From NCBI RefSeq assembly GCF_001591465.1, contig NZ_BCUY01000045.1, positions 1 through 32,700 on the forward strand: a stretch of DNA of 32,700 nucleotides, read 5' to 3'. Both the position numbers and the translations under genes were made by a program. This DNA is from Cytobacillus firmus NBRC 15306. GTDB lineage: Bacteria; Bacillota; Bacilli; Bacillales; Cytobacillaceae. Position 1 is the stretch's first letter, and each line of letters starts with the position of its first letter. Positions 16,379-23,225 of the stretch are shown here, in pieces. The notes below the pieces were generated by a model. It did not search any database, was not told the origin of the DNA, and saw only the letters and a list, made by a program, of their open reading frames with translations.

Positions 16379-16948
16379 CTAATATGGCTTTATTGTCTTA
16401 TTAAATTCCCTATAGTGGTTCAGATAGTAATCTGCTCCAGGGGTTTCATTCTGAAAAAGGCAGGTCCTGATGCCAAGTTTCTTTGCCGGCAGAATGTCTA
16501 TTTTCCTGTCCCCTATTGCTAATTCCACCTTATGCTTTTCATGCAGAAATTCATATGAAGCTGTGTGAGGCTTACGCGGATAGCCATCGTCTCCTGCTAC
16601 CATATCGGTAAAGTATCCATCTAATTTATGAAAGGTTAATATGGATAGAACATCATCTCTTTCCTTGTGAGTCATGATCACATTCTTATCAGCCTGCTTT
16701 AGAACCTTCTCCACTTCAGGAAAAGGCTTTAAATCATTTGGACGCAACCGTCTCGCCCTCATCCTGATTGTTTTTATTTGCTCTTCATTTAAATTGAAAT
16801 GTTGAAAAGCATTGCTAAAAGAAACCTTTAGCTGACAAAAAATCTCTTCATCGGAAACCTTTTCATCACTTATAATCTCTCTGACGATTGCTGTATAAGC
16901 TGGATATGTATCAAATAAAGTGCCATCAAAATCCCAAAGTATATTCAA
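16379..16948 (-). CDS. HAD-superfamily phosphatase
   Basis: HAD hydrolase of 189 aa. Motif I is DFDGTLFDT (residues 6-14, nucleophile Asp6), the cap is helical (about 15-80), motif II is NVIMTHKERDD (Thr near 93), motif III holds a lysine in YPRKPHTA (near 126), and motif IV is AIGDRKIDILPA. This is the phosphoglycolate phosphatase-like subclass. The start is a TTG at 16948 with AGGGGGC 8 bases upstream. It is monocistronic. The substrate cannot be read; a small phosphorylated metabolite is expected. Confidence 0.87.
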   Translation of the reverse strand: MNILWDFDGTLFDTYPAYTAIVREIISDEKVSDEEIFCQLKVSFSNAFQHFNLNEEQIKTIRMRARRLRPNDLKPFPEVEKVLKQADKNVIMTHKERDDVLSILTFHKLDGYFTDMVAGDDGYPRKPHTASYEFLHEKHKVELAIGDRKIDILPAKKLGIRTCLFQNETPGADYYLNHYREFNKTIKPY

Positions 16949-17047
16949 CAGTGAAAGCCCCCTTCTATTTTCTTTTTATCCCCTTATATTAGTTATTATA
17001 CCTGCAGCCAATCTACTAAACTGCTTTTCCAGTGTCATTAAATTACT

Positions 17048-17086
17048 TTGACAAACCTATAGCACAATGCTAATTTAATAGCTATA
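17048..17086 (+). promoter_or_regulatory. Sigma-A promoter with overlapping palindrome
   Basis: TTGACA (17048-17053), 17-base spacer, TAATTT (17071-17076). Inverted arms TATAGC (17058-17063) and GCTATA (17081-17086) are centred on the -10 box, with a smaller AGCA/TGCT pair inside. The layout suits repression by the Xre-type protein encoded next. Confidence 0.55.
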
Positions 17087-17140
17087 AGACAAAAAACATA
17101 GCCCTGAGAGAATGGGTGAATTGTTAAAGGATGAATGAGA

Positions 17141-17374
17141 ATGAACAAAGAAATTATTAAGTTAATCAGAAAGAGCTATAACATGACACAGCGTGATTTC
17201 GCAAGAGTAGTCAGCTGCAGCTTCTCTTTAATAGCTCTGGTTGAGGTGGGCAAGAGAAGAGTAACAGCTGATCTGGAAAACAAGATCAAAATTGCTTTTG
17301 ACCTCGATGACCAGCAGATGCAGTCACTTTCTTCTCTTGTTTCGGAAATCAGCAAAGTCCCCCCTTTCATGTAA
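17141..17374 (+). CDS. Small Xre-type helix-turn-helix regulator
   Basis: Seventy-seven residues, nearly all one HTH_3/Xre DNA-binding domain: IIKLIRKSYNMTQRDFARVV, then SCSFSLIALVEVGKRRVT and the closing helices ADLENKIKIAFDLDD. The ATG at 17141 has AAAGGA 9 bases upstream; a start at 17135 would be only 3 bases from it. It stands alone, with no toxin or integrase nearby. The promoter has a palindrome at the -10 box, so it may repress itself. The regulon is unknown. Confidence 0.82.
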   Translation: MNKEIIKLIRKSYNMTQRDFARVVSCSFSLIALVEVGKRRVTADLENKIKIAFDLDDQQMQSLSSLVSEISKVPPFM

Positions 17375-17528
17375 ACAGAGGCGGCCGTTTTAAAACCTTC
17401 CCTTCTAAGATAATATTGACCACAAAGAAACAGCCCGCCATTAAAATAGGCATTTGCCGTGTCTCTCCGCCCATTTATGCATAGATTATATGGAGTTATA
17501 GGATTTTTGCATAAAAGGAGAGTGCCCA

Positions 17529-17861
17529 ATGTATCCATATGGCTATTATCAAGGTTATCTTCCTCAGCCAGCAGCCCACTTCACCCCTGAATATGAAATT
17601 CAGCAGTTCGAACAATATGATAGTGACAGACAGCCCCAGCAGCTCGAAAGAAGGGTTACTGCTTTGGAAAGGCAAAATCAGGAACAATCCAGAGAAATTA
17701 CCAGGCTTAACAGGCAGCTGGTCAATCTGACTGACCAGGTTAGAATGCTAAACCAGACCGTTGACCGCCATACACGAAGGCTTAATCGGCTAAATCAAAG
17801 ACTAAGAGCAGTTGAGAATAGACTTAACATCCCTTTTACTCCATTTGACGGGGAATTCTAA
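17529..17861 (+). CDS. Tyr/Gly-headed coiled-coil protein (110 aa)
   Basis: One hundred and ten residues. The head [15 protein letters not shown] is Tyr/Pro-rich. From about residue 35 to 103 a continuous heptad pattern ([55 protein letters not shown]) predicts a long coiled coil, and the end is [19 protein letters not shown] precedes the ATG. A CATAGATTA element at 17480-17488 resembles a sigma-K -10 box, but no matching -35 was found. The composition recalls spore coat or exosporium structural proteins; this is inference only. Confidence 0.8.
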   Translation: MYPYGYYQGYLPQPAAHFTPEYEIQQFEQYDSDRQPQQLERRVTALERQNQEQSREITRLNRQLVNLTDQVRMLNQTVDRHTRRLNRLNQRLRAVENRLNIPFTPFDGEF

Positions 17862-17908
17862 GGGAGAATTTTGCGCTTTTTGCCCCGAGCCTCAGGAATA
17901 CCAAATTT

Positions 17909-17940
17909 GCCCCAATCTCATAGTGATTGGGGCTTTTATT
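17909..17940 (+). terminator. Terminator of the coiled-coil gene
   Basis: Perfect 9-bp stem GCCCCAATC / GATTGGGGC with a 7-base loop, followed by TTTTATTT. Confidence 0.92.
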
Positions 17941-18010
17941 TAATTAGATTTATTGGTTATTGGCATCTTTTTTGGGGTTGAGACAGTAATTGGGACCTTT
18001 GAGGGGATTG

Positions 18011-18143
18011 TGTCCGAAGTTGCTTCAGGTTCGGACTCAAACTTCCCTAATCCCGGTGTTTCTGTCTGAAGTTGCCTCGGCTTCAGACTCAAACTGGCTT
18101 TACCACAGGATTTCTGTCCGAAGTTACCTCAGCTGGCTTCGTC
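18011..18143. repeat. 52-bp tandem repeat with covarying hairpins
   Basis: Three units begin at 18011, 18063 and 18115, exactly 52 bases apart, each starting TGTCYGAAGTT. Unit 1 has arms GTCCGAA / TTCGGAC and unit 2 has GTCTGAA / TTCAGAC; both stems stay perfect although two positions changed. Unit 3 lacks the distal arm through an apparent 13-base deletion between CT repeats. With the terminator at 17909-17940 this fills the 307-base gap between the coiled-coil gene and the exonuclease. Frames through it look spurious. It may belong to a dispersed intergenic repeat family. Confidence 0.8.
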
Positions 18144-18168
18144 TTCTCCCATCAAAAGCTGCCTTTTT

Positions 18169-18897
18169 TCACCTTAACCTGGCAATGCACTCGTATACTT
18201 CTTTTAAATTTGAGCACCCTACTTTATGAACTTCCTCGATTAAGCAGCACCAGAGGATAGCTGTCAGCTTTGCATCTCCCAGCGCATGATGGCGCTCCTT
18301 AACAGGGATGTTATAAAATTCACAGATATCTTCTAATTTCCATAATACTTTATTAGGATCAGTTATCCTATATAGGAAGGAAGTATCTAATATCCTGTGC
18401 TTGAATGGCGTGCGAAAAAGCTTCCAGCTGCTGTACTGCATAAAGCTTTTCTCGTGGTTCGCATGATGGGCAACAAGCGGCATTTCCTTTACAAATTCAA
18501 GAAAGCTAATCAATACCTCCGAGAGGGGAGGAGCTTTTTCTAAATCATCCTCAGATAGACCTGTCAGCTCTTTTATTTCACTTGGAAGAGGCTCATCAAA
18601 ATGAACAAGTGAATAAAAATTGTCTTCACTGACTTTCCCGCTAATAATTTTAATCGCACCAATCGAAATAATCTGATCCCCTTTATCCGGATAAAATCCT
18701 GTTGTCTCAATATCAAAGACAGTCACATTCAGTTTTTTGAATGGAATAGCCATTACATCAGTATTCTCCAGTTCCCTCTGCATTTGCCTTATAAATGCGA
18801 TATGCTGCGGATTTTGACCATTCATCCCACCGAACATATTAGTTTGAAGTTTTCCTTGAATACTTCTGACAAATTGGACAAAAGGATGGAATCCCAT
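18169..18897 (-). CDS. DEDDh 3'-5' exonuclease (DnaQ-like)
   Basis: Exonuclease of 242 aa of the DNA polymerase III epsilon type. ExoI motif is FDIETTGFYP (Asp62, Glu64), ExoII lies in VAHHANHEKSF, and ExoIII is HHALGDAKLT, with the catalytic His and final Asp. In ExoII the usual metal Asp appears as Glu (NHEKSF against N..FD). Residues 1-50 form an extra N-terminal segment. No polymerase or helicase domain is attached. Its start overlaps the stop of the nucleotidyltransferase gene by one base (TAATG), so translation is coupled. Together with the upstream gene it recalls DUF294-exonuclease pairs found beside transporter genes in other bacteria. Its substrate could be a nucleotidylated product rather than DNA; this is inference. 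Confidence 0.85.
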   Translation of the reverse strand: MGFHPFVQFVRSIQGKLQTNMFGGMNGQNPQHIAFIRQMQRELENTDVMAIPFKKLNVTVFDIETTGFYPDKGDQIISIGAIKIISGKVSEDNFYSLVHFDEPLPSEIKELTGLSEDDLEKAPPLSEVLISFLEFVKEMPLVAHHANHEKSFMQYSSWKLFRTPFKHRILDTSFLYRITDPNKVLWKLEDICEFYNIPVKERHHALGDAKLTAILWCCLIEEVHKVGCSNLKEVYECIARLR

Positions 18898-19880
18898 TAA
18901 ACTTCACCCTTTTCAATGGCCCGAATCACAAACCGTTGAAGCTTTTTGCCATCCTTTAAAATTTTCTTCAATTCATTTCTTTCAGATTCAAGTAAGGATT
19001 TCAGTTGAAGGTAATGGGTATCATCATAAGTATCGCTTTGCCTGTATGATTGGAGCCTCCATTTTAACAAAGCAGCAAAATTACTTTTATATTTACCCAT
19101 TTCCTCCTCATAACATTTCATTTTTTTGAGCTTGCCCATTCGGTCAATAGTGGATGTCTCCGATAACCCTTCCTTGGCTGCAAGGATTCTAACCGCATTT
19201 ACATAAGGAATAAATGCGGCATTTTTTAAATCCAGCTCTCCTTGATGCTCCCCCTTTTCCTCTGTCAGAAGCTGGCCAAATGGACCAACCGATTTCTTTA
19301 TATGCATACTGGTCTCCAACATTCTGGTCAGCAAATGAGGGCATTTTTGGATATTCTGGTGGATACAGGACTTCAATTCAGCAATATACACCTCTTTCCC
19401 AACAAGCACTCTGCTGTCATAAAAAATGTGAAGATTTCTTATCGTCTCTAGACTCTCCTCCTTCATCCACGCCTGAATCTGCCTTTTCCATTTAGAAAGC
19501 GGCTTGCACCACAACGGATTTGAACTTATCACTTTCCCTTCGCAATAGGGATATCCAGCTTCATGAAGACCTCTTGAAATTTCCTCGCCCAACTGTAGAA
19601 AATACGCTTCTGCTTCTTCGTCTCCCGGTTCAAAAATCAATCCATGGTCCTGGTCACTCAGGAAGCCTTGTTCCTTTCTCCCGCTACTTCCCATCGTAAA
19701 CCAGGCAAACCTCCATGAAGGTGATCTTTCTATTTTCAATTGCTCCGAAGCAATGGTAAAAACAGCTTTCATGGTGACGTCGTGGAATTCATTCAGGGCA
19801 TTGGTATCATTGGGATATTTTATTATCTGCTCCTCTTTCCACTTTTTCAGGGATTGGTAAGAATTAAATGATGATTCCAT
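18897..19880 (-). CDS. DUF294 GlnD-like nucleotidyltransferase
   Basis: Protein of 327 aa with the DUF294 nucleotidyltransferase domain. Motif GSSGRKEQGFLSDQDHG (64-80) supplies the Gly-Ser turn and metal carboxylates Asp76 and Asp78, as in GlnD uridylyltransferase. The C-terminal half (about 170-320) is the helical DUF294_C substrate-binding domain. No HD domain, CBS or cyclic-nucleotide domain is present, unlike GlnD or the long DUF294 proteins. The ATG has AAGGAAGTG 7 bases upstream. It follows amt by 34 bases and overlaps the exonuclease gene. The context suggests a nucleotidyl-transfer switch acting with ammonium transport, but no target is known. Confidence 0.82.
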   Translation of the reverse strand: MESSFNSYQSLKKWKEEQIIKYPNDTNALNEFHDVTMKAVFTIASEQLKIERSPSWRFAWFTMGSSGRKEQGFLSDQDHGLIFEPGDEEAEAYFLQLGEEISRGLHEAGYPYCEGKVISSNPLWCKPLSKWKRQIQAWMKEESLETIRNLHIFYDSRVLVGKEVYIAELKSCIHQNIQKCPHLLTRMLETSMHIKKSVGPFGQLLTEEKGEHQGELDLKNAAFIPYVNAVRILAAKEGLSETSTIDRMGKLKKMKCYEEEMGKYKSNFAALLKWRLQSYRQSDTYDDTHYLQLKSLLESERNELKKILKDGKKLQRFVIRAIEKGEV

Positions 19881-19914
19881 TCAGGCACTTCCTTTAAGAA
19901 AGCTCGAGTCTTGC

Positions 19915-21183
19915 TTATGAACTTAATCTTTTGTTTTCCTCAGCCATAAAGACTTCCGGATACCCGTAGCTTCCATGTTCACTTAAATCTAATCCCATAA
20001 TTTCTTCTTCTTCTGATACCCGAAGTCCTCCCAATACTTTCTTGGCTGCGGCCAAAATAATGAACGATACAGCAAAAGCATAAAGACCGGATACAGCTAC
20101 ACCCAGAAACTGGACTCCCAGCTGTTCAAAACCTCCGCCATAAAACAACCCAGGCTTTCCGACTGCAGCCAATTCGGGTGTTGCAAAGAATCCTGTGGAA
20201 ATTGTCCCCCAAACCCCAGCTGCACCGTGAACAGATAATGCAAAAATGGGATCATCGATTCTTCTCTTTTCAAAGAAACGCACACTGTAAAATACCAGAA
20301 TTCCTGCTACAAACCCTATGACAACAGCTGCCCATGTATCTACAAATGCACAGGAAGCTGTAATAGCTACCAGGCCAGCAAGAGCTCCGTTTAGCATTGT
20401 CGGCACATCCGATCTTCCCATAACCACCCAGGATATAATTAAAGCTGCTACTGCGCCTGCTCCCGCTGCAAGATTTGTATTAAGAGCTACAAATCCAAAG
20501 AACCCATCTTCCACAGTCAATGTACTCCCGGCGTTAAAACCGAACCAGCCAACCCAAAGGATCAGTACACCCAAGGCTGTATATACTTGGTTATGGCCGT
20601 AAATATTGTTTGCCGAACCGTCCTTGTTAAACTTTCCAATTCGGGGCTTGAGCAAAATAGTAGCGGCCAAGGCTGCCATAGCACCTGTTAAGTGAACCAC
20701 TGTTGAACCAGCAAAGTCCTGCTTGCCGTGTTCAGCCAGCCAGCCTCCTCCCCAAATCCAATGTGCGACGACAGGATAAACAATTGCGGAAAATAATACG
20801 GTGAAAATGAGGTAAACGGATAGTTTTGCACGTTCAGCAAATCCGCCTAGTGCAATCGTGATGGCAATACCGGCAAACGCCATCTGGAATACGAAGAATA
20901 CAGAAGATGATAAGCCCATTCCATCAAGTTCAGCACCTGAGTAGAAGAAATTTGTAAGCCCGACCAGGAAATTTGCATTACTGCCAAATATGAAGCCAAA
21001 GCCCACTGCCCAAAACACTAATGATGATAAACCAAAGGTAAAGATCGTTTTTCCTGCAATATGACCTGCATTTTTCATCCTGGTAGAACCGGCTTCCAGC
21101 ATAATAAACCCGCCAAGCATAAAAATGACTAAAATGGCCCCCAGCATCACCCAAAGACTATTCATTAAAAAAGTCGCCTCCAA
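19915..21183 (-). CDS. amt: Ammonium transporter (Amt/NrgA)
   Basis: Amt-family channel of 422 aa with 11 predicted membrane segments (B. subtilis NrgA is 404). Signatures include MLGGFIMLEAGSTRMKNAGH (near 23-42), HWIWGGGWL, STVVHLTGAMAAL (near 175; pore Ser/His region), GVLILWVGWFGFNAGS and SVHGAAGVWG (second pore His). It takes up ammonium/methylammonium. The start is TTG at 21183 with AGGGAGG 8 bases upstream; the in-frame ATG at 21165 also has GGAGG 11 bases away and would give 416 aa. The tail GLDLSEHGSYGYPE is typical. It leads an operon with a nucleotidyltransferase and an exonuclease; the usual PII gene glnK is not adjacent. Confidence 0.95.
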   Translation of the reverse strand: MEATFLMNSLWVMLGAILVIFMLGGFIMLEAGSTRMKNAGHIAGKTIFTFGLSSLVFWAVGFGFIFGSNANFLVGLTNFFYSGAELDGMGLSSSVFFVFQMAFAGIAITIALGGFAERAKLSVYLIFTVLFSAIVYPVVAHWIWGGGWLAEHGKQDFAGSTVVHLTGAMAALAATILLKPRIGKFNKDGSANNIYGHNQVYTALGVLILWVGWFGFNAGSTLTVEDGFFGFVALNTNLAAGAGAVAALIISWVVMGRSDVPTMLNGALAGLVAITASCAFVDTWAAVVIGFVAGILVFYSVRFFEKRRIDDPIFALSVHGAAGVWGTISTGFFATPELAAVGKPGLFYGGGFEQLGVQFLGVAVSGLYAFAVSFIILAAAKKVLGGLRVSEEEEIMGLDLSEHGSYGYPEVFMAEENKRLSS

Positions 21184-21229
21184 TTGTAATTCCTCCCTAT
21201 TTTTTATGTAAGAACTAACATTAAATTCA

Positions 21230-21246
21230 TGTTATATTTCCTTACA
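21230..21246. promoter_or_regulatory. TnrA/GlnR-type box, amt-proximal
   Basis: TGTTATATTTCCTTACA matches the 17-bp TnrA consensus TGTNANAWWWTNTNACA at 10 of 11 fixed positions. It lies about 20-30 bases downstream of the predicted amt transcription start, where binding would be expected to repress. Confidence 0.75.
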
Positions 21247-21266
21247 TATTATAAATTTAATCCTTA

Positions 21267-21294
21267 TTTTACTCTTTTTTACACTGATGTCAAT
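21267..21294 (-). promoter_or_regulatory. Sigma-A promoter of the amt operon
   Basis: TTGACA (21294-21289), 16-base spacer, TAAAAT (21272-21267) on the minus strand. The start would lie near 21260, between the two TnrA-type boxes. Confidence 0.65.
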
Positions 21295-21321
21295 AAGTTT
21301 TTTGAAGTTTTATAATTTATA

Positions 21322-21338
21322 TGTTATAAAACCTTACA
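21322..21338. promoter_or_regulatory. TnrA/GlnR-type box, distal
   Basis: TGTTATAAAACCTTACA has the same arms as the proximal box (only the central three bases differ) and matches TGTNANAWWWTNTNACA at 10 of 11 positions. It is centred about 70 bases upstream of the predicted amt start, a place suited to activation. Confidence 0.78.
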
Positions 21339-21448
21339 TGAATAGATTATTTGGATTGGCAATTTTATAGGTGCATCTGCTGTTCTTTAATCGGTTAAGT
21401 TAAAAACGAGCATTTATTTGCTCAATTTATCGTCGGGAGTGATGTATC

Positions 21449-21643
21449 ATGGCAAGAAACAAACTTTTGGTACCCGGTGCAGGAAATGTATTGGATCAAA
21501 TGAAACAGGAGATTGCCAATGAGTTTAGAGTTCAGCTTGGTGCTGATACAACCGCACGAGCAAACGGTTCTGTCGGCGGGGAAATGACAAAGCGCCTTGT
21601 CGCAATGGCAGAGCAGCAGCTTAAAAATCAGCAAAATCAGTAA
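21449..21643 (+). CDS. Alpha/beta-type small acid-soluble spore protein
   Basis: Sixty-four residues of the SspA/SspB family, the forespore proteins that coat and protect spore DNA and supply amino acids on germination. [20 protein letters not shown] holds the GPR protease site region, and [21 protein letters not shown] is the second conserved helix. GGGAGTG precedes the ATG. A TGAATA at 21339-21344 resembles a sigma-G -35, but no good -10 was found. Strong terminator follows. Confidence 0.96.
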   Translation: MARNKLLVPGAGNVLDQMKQEIANEFRVQLGADTTARANGSVGGEMTKRLVAMAEQQLKNQQNQ

Positions 21644-21659
21644 AAGTGCTTTCTGGGCT

Positions 21660-21688
21660 ACCGGCCCTGCCCTGGGGCCGGTCTTTTT
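21660..21688 (+). terminator. Terminator of the SASP gene
   Basis: Perfect 8-bp GC-rich stem ACCGGCCC / GGGCCGGT with a 7-base loop, then CTTTTT. Confidence 0.93.
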
Positions 21689-21726
21689 GCACACCTAACA
21701 GTACACTTACCATTGGAGGCAGACCT

Positions 21727-21852
21727 ATGACCAACAAAAATGACAACCGCGAAAGAAAAAAAAAATATCCAAATAATAAAAAGCAGGATCCAGAGTTCTC
21801 AAGAGAGGCAAATATCCGAAGCGAAATTACTAAAAAAGATCTGCAAAAATAA
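21727..21852 (+). CDS. Small basic hydrophilic protein (41 aa)
   Basis: Forty-one residues, MTNKNDNRERKKKYPNNKK then QDPEFSREANIRSEITKKDL, with no hydrophobic stretch. GGAGG lies 8 bases before the ATG, and a terminator follows, so it is a complete small transcription unit. It sits directly after an SASP gene; a minor spore-core protein is plausible, but no family was recognised. Confidence 0.68.
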   Translation: MTNKNDNRERKKKYPNNKKQDPEFSREANIRSEITKKDLQK

Positions 21853-21860
21853 CAAAACAA

Positions 21861-21889
21861 AAAAGGCATGTCACTTGACTGCCTTTTTT
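21861..21889 (+). terminator. Terminator of the 41-aa gene
   Basis: AAAAGGCA / TGCCTTTT stem, extended inward by GTCA / TGAC, then TTTT. It begins 9 bases past the stop. Confidence 0.85.
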
Positions 21890-22064
21890 GGTATGGATAT
21901 CATCCATAATAAGGATTACCGCTCTTTTCCCCAACCCTTCTGATCCTGCTGGAAGAGGAGGCAAATACTCCCGCCTCACAAAGAATTGCAAATAATGCTG
22001 TTCCAATAGCAAGATGGAGAACAGCCCAGGCTAACGGGCAGTAAGACCCGATTGGTTCAACTAA

Positions 22065-22098
22065 CAATCAGTGGGGATAAGGAACCCCCCACTGATTG
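22065..22098 (-). terminator. Probable terminator of the racemase operon
   Basis: Perfect 12-bp stem CAATCAGTGGGG / CCCCACTGATTG with a 10-base loop, 14 bases past the racemase stop. The minus-strand tail TTAGTTG is only weakly T-rich. Confidence 0.6.
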
Positions 22099-22111
22099 AA
22101 GTTTCTCTTTA

Positions 22112-23221
22112 TTAATTTGAAAAAGTCCTGCTGTAAAGTGTTACATCCTCTATTTTAGAGCGATTAGGCTCAAAGCCTATTCCCGGGCCCTGGGGCACGT
22201 ATATAAAACCGTCTTCCATAGTGACTTCAGGTTCGACGATATCTTCTTTCCAATAATGAGAAGACGGGGCGGTATCACCAGGAAGTGTAAAATTGGATAG
22301 GGAAGTTATGGCAATATTGTGTGCACGTCCTATTCCAGCTTCAAGCATTCCGCCGCACCACATCGGAATATTATGATCTCTGCAAAGGTCGTGAATTTTT
22401 CTTGACTCTGTTAGCCCGCCAACCCGGCCAATTTTTAAGTTTATGATTCTGCAGCTTCCAAGCTCAATCGCCTTTCTGGCATCCTCAAAGGTATGAATAC
22501 TTTCATCCAGGCAAATTGGTGTTTTCAAATGACTTTGAAGCTTGGCATGGTCGATAATATCATCATGATCCAAAGGCTGTTCAATCATCATTAGATTAAA
22601 CTCCTCCATCCTTTGAAGATGACTAATATCATTAAGTGTATAGGCGCAATTAGCATCAGCCATAAGCTTAATATCAGGAAACTGGGCACGGATGGCTTTT
22701 AAGATATGTACATCCCAGCCAGGCTTAATTTTCACTTTGATCCGCTGGTAACCCTCATTTACATATCCTTCAATTTGCTTAAGCATCTTTATTTCTGACT
22801 TCTGAATTCCGACACTAACGCCCACCTCTATTTTTTCCTTTTCCCCGCCCAGAGCTTTTGAGAGCGAGATCCCACTCTCCCTGGCATAAAGGTCCCAGAC
22901 AGCACCCTCCAGCGCTGCTTTGGCATTAAAATTTCCCCTGATTGGCCTGAAAGCCTCTGAAACATCATCAGGGTGCCGAATCTCTGATGCAAAAAGGATG
23001 GGTATTAAATGATCACTCATAATATGCCAATTTGTTTTAACTGTTTCTTCATTGTAGATTGGCTCCACAATGGATACCGATTCCGCCCACCCTGACTGTC
23101 CGCTTATTGATTTAACTTCTACCAGAATAAAGTCCTTATCTACTTCTGTTCCTACACTTGTAGTAAATGGATTCAGCAGCTCCATTTTTACGTGCCTTAA
23201 AACGATGCTTTTAATTTCCAT
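22112..23221 (-). CDS. N-succinylamino acid racemase / MenC-type enolase
   Basis: Enolase-superfamily enzyme of 369 aa of the o-succinylbenzoate synthase/N-succinylamino acid racemase group. Catalytic lysines are K164 (IKVKIKPGWD) and K263 (NLKIGRVGG); metal ligands are D189 (MADAN), E214 (MIEQP) and D239 (CLDES). MWCGGMLEAGIGRAHN near 300 shapes the substrate pocket. It racemises N-succinyl amino acids and may also make o-succinylbenzoate. There are no men genes nearby. It lies 4 bases after a GNAT gene, as in the Geobacillus D- to L-amino acid pathway, which supports the racemase role. The third enzyme of that pathway, an M20 desuccinylase, is not in the window. The ATG at 23221 overlaps the region of the preceding stop. 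Confidence 0.87.
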   Translation of the reverse strand: MEIKSIVLRHVKMELLNPFTTSVGTEVDKDFILVEVKSISGQSGWAESVSIVEPIYNEETVKTNWHIMSDHLIPILFASEIRHPDDVSEAFRPIRGNFNAKAALEGAVWDLYARESGISLSKALGGEKEKIEVGVSVGIQKSEIKMLKQIEGYVNEGYQRIKVKIKPGWDVHILKAIRAQFPDIKLMADANCAYTLNDISHLQRMEEFNLMMIEQPLDHDDIIDHAKLQSHLKTPICLDESIHTFEDARKAIELGSCRIINLKIGRVGGLTESRKIHDLCRDHNIPMWCGGMLEAGIGRAHNIAITSLSNFTLPGDTAPSSHYWKEDIVEPEVTMEDGFIYVPQGPGIGFEPNRSKIEDVTLYSRTFSN

Positions 23222-23225
23222 TTTC

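Noticed and set aside
18011-18143. Short CRISPR-like array
   Set aside because: Only three diverged units, and the 52-base period is filled by similar sequence instead of unique spacers; no cas genes.
17990-18260. ORFs of 79 and 62 aa through the 52-bp repeats
   Set aside because: They follow the repeat period and lack ribosome sites, and they overlap the exonuclease gene on the other strand; likely spurious.
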